Origin: Oasisia sp. SBJ-2009
Lineage: Eukaryota > Annelida > Polychaeta > Sabellida > Siboglinidae
Assembly (NCBI GenBank): GCA_964017155.1
Contig: OZ024861.1
Coordinates: forward strand, 30,211,777-30,275,776
Reading direction: 5' to 3'
Length of the DNA stretch: 64,000 nt
Part shown: piece after piece, positions 10,361-25,890 of the stretch
Numbering within the stretch: the stretch's first letter is position 1
Layout: the number at the start of each line of letters is the position of its first letter
The notes under the pieces: model-generated
Database searches by the model: none
What the model saw: only the letters and a program-made list of their open reading frames with translations
What the model was told of the DNA's origin: nothing
Position numbers and translations under genes: made by a program

Positions 10361-11405
10361 ACTTGACAGGACGAATCTACTGTAAGACGTGACAAGGCAA
10401 GTCTATTTTAAGACAAAACGAATAAGACTTGATTTGACAACAATACTTCAACTCTACAATAAGACTTGAGAAGAAAGGACAAGTCTACAGTAAGACAAGA
10501 CTACAATACGTCTTGACAAGATCAGTCTACAACAAGGCAAGTCTACGGGAGGAAAAGTCAAGTCTAGAGTAAGATTTGACAAGCAAGTCTACAGTAAGAC
10601 AATATTTAACAAATCTACAGTACCAGTTGACAAGCAAGTCTGCAGTAAGACAATACAAACATACAGTAAGACCTGACAACATAAGTCTTACAGTAAGACT
10701 TGACAAAACAGGTCTACAACAAGACAAGCCTACAGTAAGACTTGACAAGACAAGTCTACAGTATGACAAGACAGTAGACAGTTAGACTTGACAATACAAG
10801 TCAAATCTACAGTAAAACGCGTCAAGACATATTTACAGTAAGAAGAGATAAAAGTACAGTAAAGCGGCCCGCACATCGAGAAGACTCGCTCAAAGTCGCT
10901 CTAGCCGCGTTTTCGATACGTCTGGACCGCGTTTTGAGCGAGTCTTGAAGATCAAACATGCTTGATTTTTCGGAAACGTCTTGAGGTGTTTTGATCTCGT
11001 CTTGACCTCGTCTCGACCGCATCTTGTCTCAAAACTTGGTGTGCAGGAAATGTGCGGTTGAGACGCGCTCGCAACACCTCGCGACGGTCTTGAGGAGCCT
11101 GCCCACCCCAAGAACTCGCTCACGCCGCGCTAACGACGCTTGCGTCCCATGCGCGTCGTGTGCGAGTCTTCGCGGTGTGCGGGCTATGGGACAAACATAG
11201 TACAACTTGACAATACAAGTCTGCAGTAAAACAAGGTTACAGTAGGACAAGACGAGTCTATAGTAAGATTTGACAGTAACAAAACTCAAGCCTATAAGGC
11301 AAGTCTAGACTACAGTGACTAAACAAGGCAAGTCTACAGTACGACTTGTCAAGTCTACAGTAAGACTTGACAAGTCTACAGTAAGACTTGACAAGTCTAC
11401 AATAA
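10350..11405. repeat. Minisatellite based on tctacagtaagacttgac (copy 1)
   Basis: Imperfect tandem units of about 20-26 bases built on tctacagtaagacttgac run from about 10,350 to 10,860 and again from about 11,195 to 11,405. A GC-rich 320-base insert separates the two parts. Copy 3 carries the reverse complement at 55,240-55,830. The array follows directly after the C-terminal codons of a LINE fragment, so it may have been the 3' tail of that LINE. Confidence 0.85.
10866..11190. mobile_element. MITE-like GC-rich insert with imperfect terminal inverted repeats
   Basis: The insert begins gcccgcacatcgagaagact and the reverse complement of its right end reads gcccgcacaccgcgaagact. It interrupts the minisatellite in copy 1, and copy 3 has no such insert. 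There is no coding sequence. The superfamily is unknown, and a target-site duplication is not clear. Confidence 0.6.
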
Positions 11406-11597
11406 GACGATGAATGAATCGTTTTAATATTGCATTGTTTATATAACATCATGACACATATCCTATAGCTTCCTAGTGTAAATGTGTACATCCGTGTGCA
11501 CGTGATTGCAGACAAAACATAAATAACGGAGAATTGTACAATAATACCAATTTACTATTTGTTTTAAATATATAGTAATAATACAAACATTTCACAC

Positions 11598-11816
11598 CTG
11601 TAACCCTGACCATCTATGTACGGTCATGGCGTCATCAGAGAACTGAGCGGCTGCTATTCATATCGAGGCGGTGACAGCCACATTCCTTCTTGTCATAACA
11701 ACGTTTTCTATATTGTTTTTAATCACACTGGTCTTGCCACAGCCGGCTTGCCCGCTGATGATGACATTGTGTCCAGTGGCACATAGCAACAATGCCGCAT
11801 CTTCTTCAGAACTCAT
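11598..11816 (-). pseudogene. PIF1-like helicase exon, decayed
   Basis: The minus strand from the ATG at 11,816 reads through GHNVIISGQAGCGKTSV, a Walker A motif (GQAGCGKT), then NVAVTAS. The next expected residues in PIF1-family helicases are TGIA. Here they read I, stop (TGA), I, A: ATA for Thr and TGA for Gly, two point changes. The frame then continues with DDAMTVHRWSGLQ, matching the next helicase block, and meets a good splice donor (CAG/GTGTGA) at 11,598. An acceptor-like tgcagtcag lies just before the ATG. This is one exon of a PIF1-like DNA helicase, either a captured gene or part of a Helitron. It sits in the centre of the palindrome with no neighbouring helicase exon. Confidence 0.75.
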
Positions 11817-11819
11817 GTC

Positions 11820-12560
11820 TGACTGCAGTTAACGTATAAATGTATGTGAATGCGTTCTGTATAGTCATATTCTCATTATGTTAACAGGTAAGCTGCCCAC
11901 CATTGCAAATAATACAATTATTATTATGGAGCACAGCATCAGAGACTATTCGAATGATGTTTCAGTTACGATAGCAAATCGACGTCTGATGACAACATCT
12001 GCATGGGAGTAAGCAATGCGTTACGACAGTCTGGAATTTGTATTTATAAAAGACCTATTTCATCGTTACTTGTGAAACATATTTAAATGGCCATTAAATT
12101 GACTTTATGATAAGCCATCAGCAAGAAAATGTATATATATATCGACGAATTTCTTATCTCATTATCATACATACTTTCAGAGATATTGAAAACGTAGGTG
12201 GCTAATTTGCATTTTCGCTATTGGGAATAAATATATATGCTAACACTTTCTAATAATGTTTATCATAATCACTGACCTTGAAAACATAGCTAGAGACCAT
12301 TTTTGTGAGACTCAGCCCCAATCCCGCGGAGTCTTGCCATGTATCGTGACACACTTACAGGCAGGCCGATGTTCACGCCAGCAAGACAGCATAGACACCT
12401 CCGGTCGTCCAGCTTGAATTTACTTGCTGTTACCGAAGTCAACAAAAAGGCATGAGCTCGAACTTTCTGGGTCACCGCACCGACTTTGTCGAATACACGT
12501 CCCGACAACAGTAGATCAGCAGAAAACGTTATTATTCCTCATTCCTCCCTCCCTCCCTCC
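11820..12560. other. Palindrome centre; no confirmed gene
   Basis: This is unique sequence between the two arms. On the minus strand about 12,508-12,358 is open (GRVFDKVGAVTQKVR and SKFKLDDRRCLCC) and ends in a strong donor-like CCT/GTAAGT. It could be an orphan exon, but no family is recognised. A piece at 12,302-12,350 recurs inverted at about 350-400. A (ccct)n run lies at 12,545-12,563, where copy 2 starts. Confidence 0.35.
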
Positions 12561-12562
12561 CT

Positions 12563-12621
12563 CCAATCTTTCGAACCGTCGTCGCATTCTGAGGCGAGAA
12601 GGAAGACGTAGAAAGGCAAGT
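12563..12621 (+). pseudogene. ABCB exon 6 relic, copy 2
   Basis: It reads FRTVVAF, stop, GEKEDVER and then the intact GC donor GCAAGT. The stop is TGA at 12,590-12,592 in place of Gly GGA of copy 3 and is identical to the stop in copy 1. The first two thirds of the exon are replaced by a (ccct)n run. Copy 3 lacks the stop, so the nonsense change arose before copies 1 and 2 separated. Confidence 0.85.
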
Positions 12622-13059
12622 GAACTAAGTGTTGAACAATAAATATAATCATATGTGTACACGTCTCAAGCATTGAGTAGCAAAAGTCGATTTGTAAGTT
12701 GTATGCATAACTGTCACCACTTGGAAATGGGTAACTTATGTTTTATAGTTCCAGTTGTTTCCAGCACTCGGGAGGGTTCTATTAATTGTCTGTTCGGTGT
12801 GTAATATAGTTACAGATATAAGATCGTATGAGGTCTCAATGAAGTAGTCAGAATTTTTCAGAACATTTCGCCAAGCCGACGTTTCTATGCTGGCACAGAA
12901 TGGGGTTACTGTCAGGGTAATTGTCGTCCTCTGTGGTTCATTTACCTCCCAAATTGAGGCGGAACGACAATAACGCGATTCTCCGATTCATGGGATACTC
13001 AGTCCGCACTGTTGAGAGCTAGGTTGTGACATCAAATATACCATGCCTGTCGTCACCTG

Positions 13060-13130
13060 ATATTGAACCCGGGCCGCCGACGTGCCAGGCGGATGTGTTT
13101 ACCACTTCACTATCTGCACATCACATTGCA
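13060..13130 (-). mobile_element. tRNA-derived SINE head (copy 2)
   Basis: Reverse complement of the SINE at 9,515-9,605 with the same A-box-like and B-box-like segments. It is carried in the duplicated ABCB intron. Confidence 0.6.
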
Positions 13131-14129
13131 CCGACTCTTTTATAAACTGTCTCCAGTTTTCTCGAATTCAAATTATGACAATGGTCGAAGTCACCACTAA
13201 GTAATTGATTATGTGTGTTCTTCTGTTCGTAATTAGCCAGCTTAGCGTTTTGTAACATGATGATTGCGATATAGAAGGTAGGATCGTTGAATATCAAAGG
13301 AAACCGCGGTTAACTTTGCTCGCTTCAGATCGATGCAAATGAAACTTGTTTTGAAACTTGTTGCACAATGGAAACGTTCAAATTGAAAACACTGTTTCGA
13401 GCTTAATGCAGTAACTAAATATAATTTGGCAGACACTAAACCTTCCACATTCGTATTATAGCCATACAAACGTAACATCAATAACTAAACAACAAGGAAC
13501 AGACGTTTTAATGAAAACTGTGTAACTTAGTGTTCCGAGAACAAAATACTGTTGAAACACAAGTGAACATAGTTCTCCACATAACACATGGCGTAGGGGC
13601 GTCATGAATGGCTGTTGTGGTGATTGATGTAACAGCAGATGCTCTGTTTGTCATTAACCTGCAACAGGGCACGCAAGTCTCGTCTATCGCCACACTGTTG
13701 TTGTGCTATTTTGCCATTTTCAATCATGATCCGGAACCAAATGACTTTGCATAATTGCCACATCAGAAACCTCCGTTAATTGTAACATTTATAGGTTTCC
13801 ACCCAGCAAAAACTCATCTAGAAGGTGGGTACTATTACGCCGATAAGTAAATATTTTCAAACAGTGTGACAACGGGGATCAATTGTATATGGTATCATTA
13901 GGCACCGCTTTAAACGGACCTGAAACGACAATCACTTGCGTGCCCTATACACATAACCACACTTATACAGCGACGATAACATACGACGTGCATATTTCAA
14001 GCACACAAGCGCTTTACACCGAAAATATTCGCAGAGCTGGCGGGACGACGCACTACGGAAGGACGGTTCCAAGGCGGCTTTGGGTCGACGACTTGCTCTG
14101 TCTGGTGTATGATTGCCCGCTATCTTTTG

Positions 14130-14335
14130 ACAAGGGCTATGAGCTTTGGCGTCCGCAAGAGTCAAGCGAGTGGGCTGGGCTTGGGCTGCGTGTACGTCAC
14201 CATGTTCTCGGCGTACGGCCTCGCTTTCTGGTTTGGAGCAAAGATGGTGGCATTTATAGTTCAAACAATCAGACTTGTGACGTTGCCCTGATTTACATGA
14301 CCGCAGAAGACATGATTACAGTTAAGTACAGTGAC
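14130..14335 (+). pseudogene. ABCB exon 7 relic, copy 2
   Basis: A frame with SFGVRKSQASGLGLG and [19 protein letters not shown] matches ABCB exon 7 at 58,368-58,539. The start of the exon and its splice acceptor are replaced by an unrelated ttttgacaagggctatgagc. After GAKMV an insertion of about 45 bases interrupts the segment before ATGACCGCAG. The exon can no longer be spliced. The flanking intron sequence is also conserved with copy 3. Confidence 0.85.
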
Positions 14336-14639
14336 GGACAAAAACACACAGGCACTGCATGCATTATCTAGAACCCACGAAGACCAGTGACCCATGAGAA
14401 TAACGGAGCATTTGTTTGTGTTCCGAAAGTTCCCGAAATCCAGCTAGAAAGACACGATAAGGCCCTTCTGTTGAATTATGACTGGCCCACCTCGATTTCA
14501 CAATTTGTAAGCAGCAGCATTCTCCCCCAATATGTGTCATCGGTGGAGTTGAGACGAGCTTAGCGGAGGAGCTAATGCCTGGCGCCGCGGCGGTAAAATA
14601 TTTTCGTTGGCCAATTTCGTTAATTGGACCCAAGAAAGT

Positions 14640-17660
<3,021 letters not shown>

Positions 17661-17790
17661 ACATATAAATATATTAGAAGCCATCACTCCAACTTCTTAA
17701 ACGGGCATAACTCAAAATATGTTTAAGCTAGAACGCTCATATTTCGGATTCTTATTTATCCTCCCATAGGCTCTACATGAACCGATTTAT

Positions 17791-20267
17791 TTAAAGGGAA
17801 AACAAAGGCAACGGTTTGGTGATATGGGCCTAATAGAGCTAAGAAAAACTAACAATTTCCAACCTCAATCACATTTTTAACGTCAGCGGTTTAGCAGAAA
17901 AAAATTGTAGAACATATATCTATAGAAAGTCTATGGAAAACGCCATTTTAGAAAAACAGTGACGTATGAGACTCGCCGCCACTGATAGGCGGTTGTCGTA
18001 CTGCTTCTTGGCAACTCCGTCGGGTGGCGCTGTGACTTTGCGCTCACAAAAGAGCGTAAATAATAACATGGATTTTCTGATTCTTCGTCTGACGGAAATA
18101 GCACGGATTCAGAAGTGGCTGGATATAGATTTCAGGCACAAAGACAAAGGCCTGTGTTGTCAGACCGACCAGATGTGCGTGGTGGTGAAGACCCAAGGGA
18201 AATGTAAATGACGAGAAGAGAAACAGCCAGTCCAGAGGCAGACACGGCATCGACTGGTGTCAACAATGTCAATGACGTGACAATGACATGTACTGTCCGA
18301 CCTAACCATGAAAACGACCGCCAGCAGCCGCCAAACTTCTCATCACTTGTCTTACATACATATACATACACTATGTTATAAAATAAAATCACTTGCATTC
18401 CTCAAACGAAGAAAATTCACAAAAGTAACTCGATCGCAGATCCCGACGGCAACACAGGCTCTTCGGTTACCGTAACATCGCTATAAAAGTTAGATTTACA
18501 CAAAATAACGTTAGGCGCGGTGGTGCGCGCGAAGATTTATAAACTTTATTTACTGCATTAGCACGCGCGAAATAGTTTAATTAATCAAGTAATAATTAAT
18601 TATTATCATTACAAAGATCTTCCGAAAATGTTGAGTTTTCTTATAATATAATTATAATATTTCTTTTCTTATAGCGCCAAATCCATAATTGTTTGTGGCG
18701 CTTCACAATATGATGTTATTAAAATATATGCAATAAGAAGAATGCTATCCACAGGTAATATTAAACAAATAAAAAATTGCATGTGTTTGCATAAAATTAC
18801 GTGTTGTTCGATGATGTCACATTGTTAATTTTCAGAATATTTCTGTAAACATCCCGCGTGTACTGCAAGCATGCAAGCTTATATTATATAAACGATGTTT
18901 TTAACAATGATAAAGAAACAATAACATGTTATTATTTTTGAATGCTCCAAAACCTTCTTTTTCTACCACCATATATTTCCCATATTATATTCATATTCTG
19001 CTTAAATTTCAGTGATTTATTGTCCCGATAATTAATACAGTGTTTTGTCCAAAAATAATTATTATTACATATCTGGTGGTAGAAATATAATTCATGAGTA
19101 GAAAAATGTATAGCTTCAATAATATTTTCTTATGCATACTGTGTGTATGTGCTGAATGAAAATTATTGTTACGTCGTAATTATTTTACCATCTTAATTAT
19201 TTATTACCTTTACATTAATTTACCACTATTGTTGTTATGGAATTTGTATGGGTTCTTTTTAATACTGATAGGTCACTTAGTTAATTACATAGACACACAT
19301 ATTTTCATTATTTATTTTGAAATATTATCTGTGGGTAGTATTCTTCTTAATGTATTTTTAATAGCAGTATGTTGTGAAGCGCCACAACCAATTACGGATG
19401 TAACGCTATATAAATAAAATACTATATTATAATAAAACTTATAATTTCCTGCAAATCATAGTGATGATAATAATTAATTATTACTATATTATTTACAATT
19501 AATTAAACTATTTTGCGCGTGCGAATGCAGTAAGTAAAGTTTATCAATATTCGCGCGCACAAACGTGCCGTCTAATGGCATTTTGTGTAAGGCTAACTTA
19601 TTTTTGCGATTTTACGGTACCGGCCAGCGGTCATCGAAATTGCAGTCGATATCAGCGCGTTTGTTTTATGGATTTTCTTCGTTAGAGGAATGCAAGTGAT
19701 TAGATTTTATAACGTAGTGTATGTATATGTATGTAACATACGTTAGAATAAGTTTGGCGGCTGTTGGTGGTCGTTTTGATGGTTAGGTCAATCAAATTGG
19801 GTCGTCTTGGATCGGCGCTGTGTCTGTGACTGTCCCAACGAATCCACCGAAACACTGTTTCAGTTCTGCTCGATTCAAAGGTTAACAAGAAGACATCTTA
19901 GTGATACTGTCTTTCACTGTACTGTTACCATAAGCGTATGAGGAACAGTGTGGCATATTGCTGTCGCGACTTCGTGGTAAACCGACGTAAGGCAACTGTT
20001 AGCGTACCGCTTGGCTCTCTGTTATGACAGCTGAACCAGCAGACGACTCTCTGACGTATTACTTTTCCAAACTGCTGGGTTGTGATTGGTTGCAAGGTCC
20101 AAGATGGGCCGGTTCATGGTGTCGGTGATTTAGCTAGATTTTCCCACTCTAAGACCACTTTCTGAGGTAACCACAAAGGTGAAAAATTGGATTGTAGATG
20201 CAAATGATTAGCTAGTGTAAACTCTTTTAGGTGCATAACACTAAACTGTTGCCTTTTTTCACTTTAA
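17791..20267. mobile_element. P-like element with very long inverted repeats
   Basis: The ends read ttaaagggaaaacaaaggca and, reverse complemented on the right, ttaaagtgaaaaaaggcaac. The first about 110 bases of both ends are similar throughout. The symmetry continues inward in blocks: 18,320-18,430 pairs with 19,680-19,790, 18,430-18,600 with 19,490-19,640, and 18,660-18,720 with 19,370-19,420. The element is thus close to one palindrome with arms of about 1.2 kb. The right arm carries a THAP relic (minus, 19,800-19,956). The terminal 110 bases are related to those at 28,239-29,069 and 60,337-61,199. The matching place in copy 3 (about 62,540) has no insertion. Confidence 0.75.
19800..19956 (-). 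pseudogene. THAP domain relic in the P-like element
   Basis: From the ATG at 19,956 the minus strand reads MPHCSSYAYGNSTVKDS and, after a TAA stop, PLNRAELKQ. This matches the start of a THAP zinc-binding domain (C-x4-C, then the FPxxRxELxxQW-like block). The second zinc Cys is Tyr here (TAT), and the stop breaks the domain. THAP domains form the DNA-binding N-terminus of P-element transposases, which fits the terminal repeats around it. Confidence 0.65.
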
Positions 20268-20532
20268 CAATGGAAGAGATCGTGGCAACACATTTATGCA
20301 ATTTCGGTTGCGTTCGCACGAAGAGTCCCCAATTACCCTGTATCCTAGCACATTATATTGTCTGTGTGGTTGCATGTATTAGTACATTATTTGCATAATA
20401 AATGCTTTAAAGATTGTCGTACGAGCTACTTAATTGCCTTCATCGTTTTTACTTTGTTTGCAGTTGAGGTTCCTATAAATAAGTGAACGGCCGCAGAGAT
20501 GCGTTAGTGATTTCTCGTTTTCAGTAAATTAG

Positions 20533-20536
<4 letters not shown>

Positions 20537-20592
<56 letters not shown>
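20537..20592. repeat. (TA)n microsatellite
   Basis: About 56 bases of alternating TA directly downstream of the glycosyltransferase copy B frame. Confidence 0.9.
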
Positions 20593-20594
<2 letters not shown>

Positions 20595-20600
20595 ATTGCT

Positions 20601-21839
20601 TTAAAGAATGAACACTCTGAATGTACGGTTAACCGAATAATTTCCGGACAAACATTTCGGTCTCAGCCACAAATTATTAAGAATCGTTGGTATACTGTTT
20701 CCCTTTTCCCCATTTTGTAAGCAATCTATAAGATAATGCAAACAGGGCACGTTTTCATTTAGATGTAGCATCATTTGTACAGGGTTTAGCAAGGTGTTTG
20801 AAATGGCTATACGAACCTGGATTCTCGACACGCAACCTCGGACTCTGTGACTTTCGCCTTGTCTTGTCTCAAACGGAACATCAAGAATCTCGACCGTGTA
20901 TTTGCGTTTAAATGAAGGAGGTCTATAGTAGACATGAAACCAGTGGTGGTCGGTGTACGCTTGTTTGGATGGTTTGTTTTCATAATGCCTTCGTATTAGG
21001 TTATCACAGACTGCCGCACATGTTGGATGCATGTCTTCTGTATCACTACACTTATCTTTCAAGTAACCCAGCTTGTACTTATCGAATGTCGGGAGAAGAT
21101 ATTTTGCCGGTAGAACAGTAACGTCGTCTATAGGAGAGCGATCTGGAGGGACGGCGCGGGACCGGATGTAGGCCGTGACGACGGAAGTCATGTAGGAAGG
21201 ACCTGTTGTCGTGATAGCATTGTTATTACCCGTGTACGACGACAGATGGCGCAAGAGTTCTTTGAACAGCGGATGTCCCGGACGACAAGCCATGATGGTG
21301 TTCATGACGTTCGGTTCTCCCAGGTTGTTGAGAAGATATACGTGTTCGTGAGGCTCCTCACTTAGCACGCAGCTGCGGTTGGCGAGCAGTGGGTCAAGCG
21401 GCCGTAGACTCTCGACATCTAGATCCACGTAGACGCCACCGAACGCGTGCAGGATGAAGTACCGCATCACATCCGCCCTTTGCAAATGTGTCGCATAACT
21501 CTCGTATAGATAGGCTAGCCGGGCATAGCGGCGCCGAAATAGACAACGGATGTCTTCCGGGGTCCAGAACCAATGCTGCCAGTGCGGATGGTGTCGAGTC
21601 CACGAGCTCATCCAAGGAAGGAACGTCCGCGGAACCGCAGTCGAATCCCATGTGTGGTGGATGATACGCGGTATCAAGCTTGGCGGTTCCTGTTTCTGAT
21701 AAGATTTTTTCACGCCTATTAATTCGGTTTTCCAATAAAAGTAACTTCTCTGTTTGGCGACAAACACCAGCAACGTCCCAAGTACAAATAGTAGTGTTGC
21801 GAGTAAGTTTCTTTTCGTTCTAAGGCAAAAAGCAACCAT
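20601..21839 (-). CDS. GT32-type glycosyltransferase, copy B
   Basis: A 412-residue frame starts at the ATG at 21,839. It has the same plan as copy A: signal anchor at about residues 11-28, IPRIIHHTW, RADVMRYFILHAFGGVY, and DXD in YVDLDVESLRPL. It ends with a longer tail (about residues 341-412) that lies beyond a conserved CAG/GT at 20,817 and may be intron read-through. The stretch covering about 21,230-21,640 is almost identical to copy C (one difference seen by eye: GEP here, GKP there). The 3' part instead resembles copy A (YKLGYLKDKCSD here, NDKLGYLKHKCSD there). A mosaic origin by gene conversion is likely. The catalytic motifs are intact, so the gene may be active. Confidence 0.8.
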   Translation of the reverse strand: MVAFCLRTKRNLLATLLFVLGTLLVFVAKQRSYFYWKTELIGVKKSYQKQEPPSLIPRIIHHTWDSTAVPRTFLPWMSSWTRHHPHWQHWFWTPEDIRCLFRRRYARLAYLYESYATHLQRADVMRYFILHAFGGVYVDLDVESLRPLDPLLANRSCVLSEEPHEHVYLLNNLGEPNVMNTIMACRPGHPLFKELLRHLSSYTGNNNAITTTGPSYMTSVVTAYIRSRAVPPDRSPIDDVTVLPAKYLLPTFDKYKLGYLKDKCSDTEDMHPTCAAVCDNLIRRHYENKPSKQAYTDHHWFHVYYRPPSFKRKYTVEILDVPFETRQGESHRVRGCVSRIQVRIAISNTLLNPVQMMLHLNENVPCLHYLIDCLQNGEKGNSIPTILNNLWLRPKCLSGNYSVNRTFRVFIL

Positions 21840-22009
21840 GTCGACAAAATGTCATAAACCCAAGCAACATTTACGAAATCAGACACGCCGATCTAGTCTG
21901 CATAAGTGTATTGTTGAGGTGCATACGTCACAGAGGACGTCTCACAGACAACCTGCAAATCAACCAGTCAACGAAGTTCCAAAAGAAATTTACGTCGTTA
22001 CATAGTATT

Positions 22010-23132
<1,123 letters not shown>

Positions 23133-23639
23133 TGGAGAGATGTATTTAATCATAATGATGCTGACACTGATATGAGGCACGAAAATGGACATGGCAGCAT
23201 CCAGTAAAACACAGCCTCCTCACTACATGACGATGACATCACGTGCAATAATCGGCAATTTGACGGCTTCATATGAAAGACAAGGAGCCGCTACATCTAC
23301 ATTACATTGCGTCATGGTAGGAAAGGTAAAGTGCGAAAACAACAATAAAGATAAGATCATCGACAGTTTTAGTCTTATCATTCTAGATTTATATCACGTT
23401 CATGGTCGGAGAACGAACGTACCACCGTCCTAGCCTGAAGGTTGCACTGACTTTAAACTAAGCATTTGTAATCCATCGTTTCCGTTTTAATTTAACTTTC
23501 CTAAACTTCCTACGAATGTTTCTCAGCATGAAACCCAATCGTCCAATAGCCATGTGCGCACTACTTACACATTTTAGAGCAACTCCAGTCCAAGCAGCAC
23601 AAGAAAGATTAACATTTTAAACACGTCATGTGATGTGGT

Positions 23640-25080
23640 GATCACATGCCGAGACCGAAAATAGCGCCCAGGTTTTCAGTTGGCCAAACTCTATCTATCT
23701 AAGGCTCAGTCTAGGGTCTTTGTGACGCCTTTTTCGTCTTCTTGACGTGTGTAAAATGCGGAACGCCTACAATCAGCTGTTTAACTCGCATGACTCCGAA
23801 GCTTCACACATAGCTAAATTATTATGTACATTAATGTACATTTACAGCCGATGGAACGTCGACTGGTGGCCCGACGACAAGTGTGCTGGCTAGATGCACG
23901 AACGGATGTTTAAAATCATTTACAGCTCACTTAGTCCAGGACCTGCCCTATAGGCCCGTGGACATGTTGTACTTGATAAAGTTTGACTGTTGATGTGAGT
24001 AATATATACATATGGCTTTAATATTCTACTAGGTGGAAATTTAAAAAACTGGGCATAACGTGGCGCCGGCCGTTTTTCAAAATCGCTGCCAAATTCAATA
24101 TCCCGAATCTTAATAAATACGACATGCAGAGCAAAAATGTGGTAAGCCAATGTATGTTTCAGGGAACTCCGATTTTAAATATACAATTACTTGGCTCCTA
24201 TGGCATTTATTTCCGCCATTTTTAAGATGGCGGTCGTCAATACAAATGTCCCCATATCTCAAAAACTACGTCACCTAGTGCAATTTTATTGACGTTGTTG
24301 GATAGCTTAGTGGATAGCGATGTGAACTATGTTATTTGTAACCTTCACTAATATAACAATTCATGCGATTTTTAAAGATGGCGTCTGTCAAAGCCCATTA
24401 TATCCGTATTTAAGAAATACGGTATTTAGATCCATCTTTCACCACATCTTAAGTGCTTCATGTCGTCGAAGGGTGTAGCACATGTACAGTGGAGACCCGT
24501 TTGGTCCACTGTTGACATTAGTTATAAATTTGAGACGAGTTCAACGCCGTATATGATATGTTTTCTATTATCGCTCAGTATACATGAGATCATACGGCAA
24601 GATCATTAATCGATGAGTCATCTGTATATAACCAAATGGCAATATAATTCTGAATTTCATGTATGTTTGAAAAGTGTCATTACCAGAATACATTACAGAT
24701 GGAAAGATGCATATGAAAAACATGTTTATAGGTTAAAGCCTGCATCACTCAGGCCAGGACAACCATCGATCTGTATAGATTATCAGGTACTGAGCAGTCA
24801 AATGATGTTCTAAACCAGGCGGTAATTGCCTACGAGATATATCCCCAATGTTATAACTATCCCAAAAGAGAAGTAGTAATGAGGTATTTGTTTACAATAC
24901 GTCAAGGTTGCCTCATTGATTGAAGACATTTCTATTATATACCAACACACAAGTACATTACCCTAGCTATTGTCATTTAAAACTTGTTTGTTTCCTGTCT
25001 TGCCATATTTCAGATAATTAAAAATAAACATGGCCATGGACAAAAACATATAATAATAACTTAATAACTAAATAACTTCA
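23640..25080. other. No gene seen
   Basis: Low-complexity and unique AT-rich DNA. Several aagatggcg motifs (for example at about 24,225 and 24,375) sit in similar surroundings. A 66-codon frame at 24,613 has no recognisable domain and no splice context that would support it. Confidence 0.4.
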
Positions 25081-25677
25081 GATACTTCACCTTCGGATTT
25101 TCAAGTCTGCTCCTGCCTCTCTTGAACTTAATGTATTATTTACATATTGGGCAAGACCGTCGAGCTGCTTTATTGTGGGAAAACTAGCAGGAAACGTGTC
25201 AGTAACGTGGCAGAGCTCAAAAATGACATTGTTAACAAAATAATAAAGATTATCGGGCCTGACTGCATTCAAGTATCACAATGCCCATGCATATGTTATA
25301 AACGATAAACTGGTATGCGCAATCTCCGGCCCATTTAGGAGGTACCCAGGGTAACTGGTGAGATGAACAAACTATTAGAAGCAACCAACAATCTTTCCAC
25401 ACGTAGCACAAGCTCTCCCCTACCAGGATCCGTGTTTATCCGGAATACATAGATTGTACCATATGTGGCAGTGTTAGGACTCGAGAACAAACGAAAAAGG
25501 TGAGGGAAAAGTTCAGAATGTGTAAATACGAAAGCGCAGTGAAGTTTCTAGATGCAATTAGATTGTTTTTAATGACGCATTTGTTAGATGCACATACTTG
25601 AATACGCCTGAAAGTGTATTTGCTGCTGACAGTCAGAAACAAAATAATGGTCCTCCTCAAACTAAACCAAACGTTTC

Positions 25678-25890
25678 GTGGAGGCTTTGTCTCATTTATA
25701 TCCATTGTACAAAGATGGCTATAGGTTGACAGTTACTGAAATTAGGGATTTCATGTTCAGTTTAGCAGAGAGATATGATACTGAGTTATACAACAAAGAT
25801 GTAAACACAAATTTATTGGACAACTATGGTGAAATGTTCTGTCCTAGTTATCGAGTCGTAGAAAAGAGAGATTATCAGAGAGGCTTTTGA
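25678..25890 (+). pseudogene. Unknown family fragment, left arm
   Basis: It reads ALSHLYPLYKDGYRLTVTEI, then RDFMFSLAERYD and LLDNYGEMFCPSY. A homologous frame lies inverted at 26,310-26,520. Conservation of this protein block while the DNA has drifted suggests that it was once under coding selection. The family is not recognised. A transposon or retroelement protein is the likeliest source, given the surroundings and the inverted copy. Confidence 0.5.

Larger units (their letters stand above)
4190..11405 (-). repeat. Segmental duplication copy 1 (left arm of the palindrome)
   Basis: This block is an inverted, rearranged copy of about 12,563-23,470. Bases 4,190-6,940 are the reverse complement of about 20,760-23,470 (glycosyltransferase gene plus 1.7 kb upstream). 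Bases 6,945-7,325 match the reverse complement of about 17,030-17,180 with a microsatellite expansion. Bases 8,651-10,110 match the reverse complement of 12,563-13,990. The part matching 13,990-17,030 is missing and a LINE (7,330-8,650) lies there instead. Bases 10,195-11,405 match the reverse complement of copy 3 at about 55,240-56,000. Confidence 0.8.

Noticed and set aside
24613..24813. 66-codon frame
   Set aside because: No domain, no duplicate and no splice or promoter support.
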